Assembly (NCBI RefSeq): GCF_007828215.1
Contig: NZ_VIUE01000005.1
Span: forward strand, 62,001 to 126,000
Direction of reading: 5' to 3'
Length of the DNA: 64,000 bases
Origin: Pseudomonas sp. SJZ074
Lineage (GTDB): Bacteria; Pseudomonadota; Gammaproteobacteria; Pseudomonadales; Pseudomonadaceae
Each line of letters starts with the position of its first letter. The first letter of the stretch is position 1. A model generated the notes under the pieces. That model searched no databases. It worked only from the letters and a program-made list of their open reading frames with translations, and was not told where the DNA came from. The position numbers and the translations under genes are program-made. Below, in pieces: positions 63,246 through 64,000 of the stretch.

Positions 63246-64000
63246 CTAACTCATCCCCAACCAGTTCGGCAAGACCAGCGAGATCCACGGCACATAGGTA
63301 ATCAGCACCAGGAACGCCAGCAGGATCATCAACCACGGCATGGCCGCGCGGATGGTGGCGGGCAGGGACATGCCGGTCACCGCCGAGGTCACGAAGAGGT
63401 TCAGGCCCACCGGCGGCGTAATCAAACCAATCTCCAGGTTCACCACCATGATAATGCCCAGGTGGATCGGGTCGATGCCCAGTTGCATGGCGATCGGGAA
63501 CAGAATCGGTGCCAGGATCAGGATGATCGCCGATGGCTCCATGAACGCGCCGGCAACCAGCAGCACGATGTTCACCACCAGCAGGAACGTCACGGGGGTG
63601 AGCCCGGCATCGATCACCCATGCGGTGATCTGTTGGGGAAGTTGCTCGGTGGTCAGCACATGGGCGAAGAGCATGGCGTTGGCAATGATGAACATCAGCA
63701 TGATGCTCAACTTGGCCGACTCCAGCAGTACCTTCGGCGTCTCACGGAACGTGAGGTCCTTGTAGACGAACAAGGCGATGAACGCCGAATACACCGCAGC
63801 CACCGCAGCCGCTTCGGTCGGAGTGAACATCCCCGAATAGATCCCGCCGAGGATGATGAGCATCAGCAGCAGACCCCACAGGGCCTTGCGCGCGGTGGAC
63901 AGCCATTCGCGGAACGTCGCCCTAGGCAGGGCCGGCAGGTTCTTTTTCACCGCGACGATGTAGATCGCGACCATCAGCGCCAGGCCCAGCAGCAAACCAG
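63246..64000 (-). CDS. dctM: TRAP transporter large permease DctM (partial)
   Basis: C-terminal part of the large membrane subunit, at least 250 residues; the start lies beyond the right edge. Several hydrophobic helices are seen (LLGLALMVAIYIVAV, LLLMLIILGGIYSGMFTPTEAAAVAAVYS, LSIMLMFIIANAMLFAHVL, PVTFLLVVNIVLLVAGAFMEPSAIILILAPILFPIA, HLGIIMVVNLEIGLITPPVGLNLFV, WLMILLAFLVLITYVPWISL). It moves C4-dicarboxylates with Na+ together with DctP and DctQ. It precedes dctP in transcription, a reversed order compared with P. aeruginosa dctPQM. Confidence 0.93.
   Translation of the reverse strand, partial: GLLLGLALMVAIYIVAVKKNLPALPRATFREWLSTARKALWGLLLMLIILGGIYSGMFTPTEAAAVAAVYSAFIALFVYKDLTFRETPKVLLESAKLSIMLMFIIANAMLFAHVLTTEQLPQQITAWVIDAGLTPVTFLLVVNIVLLVAGAFMEPSAIILILAPILFPIAMQLGIDPIHLGIIMVVNLEIGLITPPVGLNLFVTSAVTGMSLPATIRAAMPWLMILLAFLVLITYVPWISLVLPNWLGMS

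Overview
The window is a 64 kb chromosomal segment of a fluorescent pseudomonad, most likely of the Pseudomonas fluorescens group. The evidence is a GC-rich base composition, Pseudomonas-type genes (HopJ/DUF1244 pair, DUF1302/DUF1329 pair, DUF3509, hmgR-hmgABC, cyoABCDE) and many copies of the pseudomonad REP/REPIN sequence (GTGGGAGC...GCTCGCGA) in intergenic gaps. No rRNA, tRNA, CRISPR array or insertion sequence was found. Both ends cut genes: the 3' end of slyD on the left and a TRAP-transporter permease on the right.

Left third (1-20 kb). Redox and housekeeping genes come first: slyD, glutathione peroxidase, an old-yellow-enzyme oxidoreductase, a GT4 glycosyltransferase, cysZ, trxB and a class-III aminotransferase. 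A minus-strand folM-folE-folX-DUF1244-hopJ run (tetrahydromonapterin synthesis) follows. It is divergent from a MerR regulator of the LitR/CarH fold that lacks the cobalamin ligand residues. Close by, a short LOV blue-light photoreceptor (Cys53) sits beside a degenerate PilZ-like gene. Together these look like a light-response locus, and the folM-regulator gap holds three tandem TGTA repeats that resemble CarH-type operators. After a flavodoxin come a class II aldolase, a hydrolase resembling vertebrate MEST, and a peroxisomal-type SDR. Then an AT-richer accessory block on the minus strand holds a pyocin with an HNH DNase, its immunity gene, an ATP-grasp protein and an AmpDh3-like amidase.

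Middle (20-45 kb). DUF1302 and DUF1329 envelope proteins precede a MalT-like LuxR regulator and an unrecognised 233-residue protein. The homogentisate pathway follows: hmgR is divergent from hmgA-fahA-maiA, with a palindromic operator between them. Next are a SirB1-family protein, a leucine-dehydrogenase homologue missing a catalytic lysine, and a benE transporter divergent from a MocR regulator, with a striking 19-bp inverted repeat between them. Further on lie yebG with a perfect LexA box, psiE, an HPF-like protein, an AraC regulator, an EamA transporter, a D-2-hydroxyacid dehydrogenase, a YkgJ cysteine-cluster protein, a small secreted protein and cheV.

Right third (45-64 kb). norR is divergent from the flavohaemoprotein gene hmp, with three GT-N7-AC NorR boxes between them. 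dsbB and the cytochrome bo3 operon cyoABCDE follow. A toxin-antitoxin pair lies directly behind cyoE, bracketed by two nearly identical terminators. The remainder is an unrecognised conserved protein, a DUF72 protein, a LysR regulator divergent from an ArgD-like aminotransferase, an OmpA-like lipoprotein, a PhoD-like phosphatase, and a TRAP transporter binding protein and permease.

Nothing here is clearly a wholly new system. The best candidates for undescribed biology are the light-sensing/pterin locus, the bracketed toxin-antitoxin insertion, the leucine-dehydrogenase homologue without its catalytic lysine, and several unexplained repeat-type operators.
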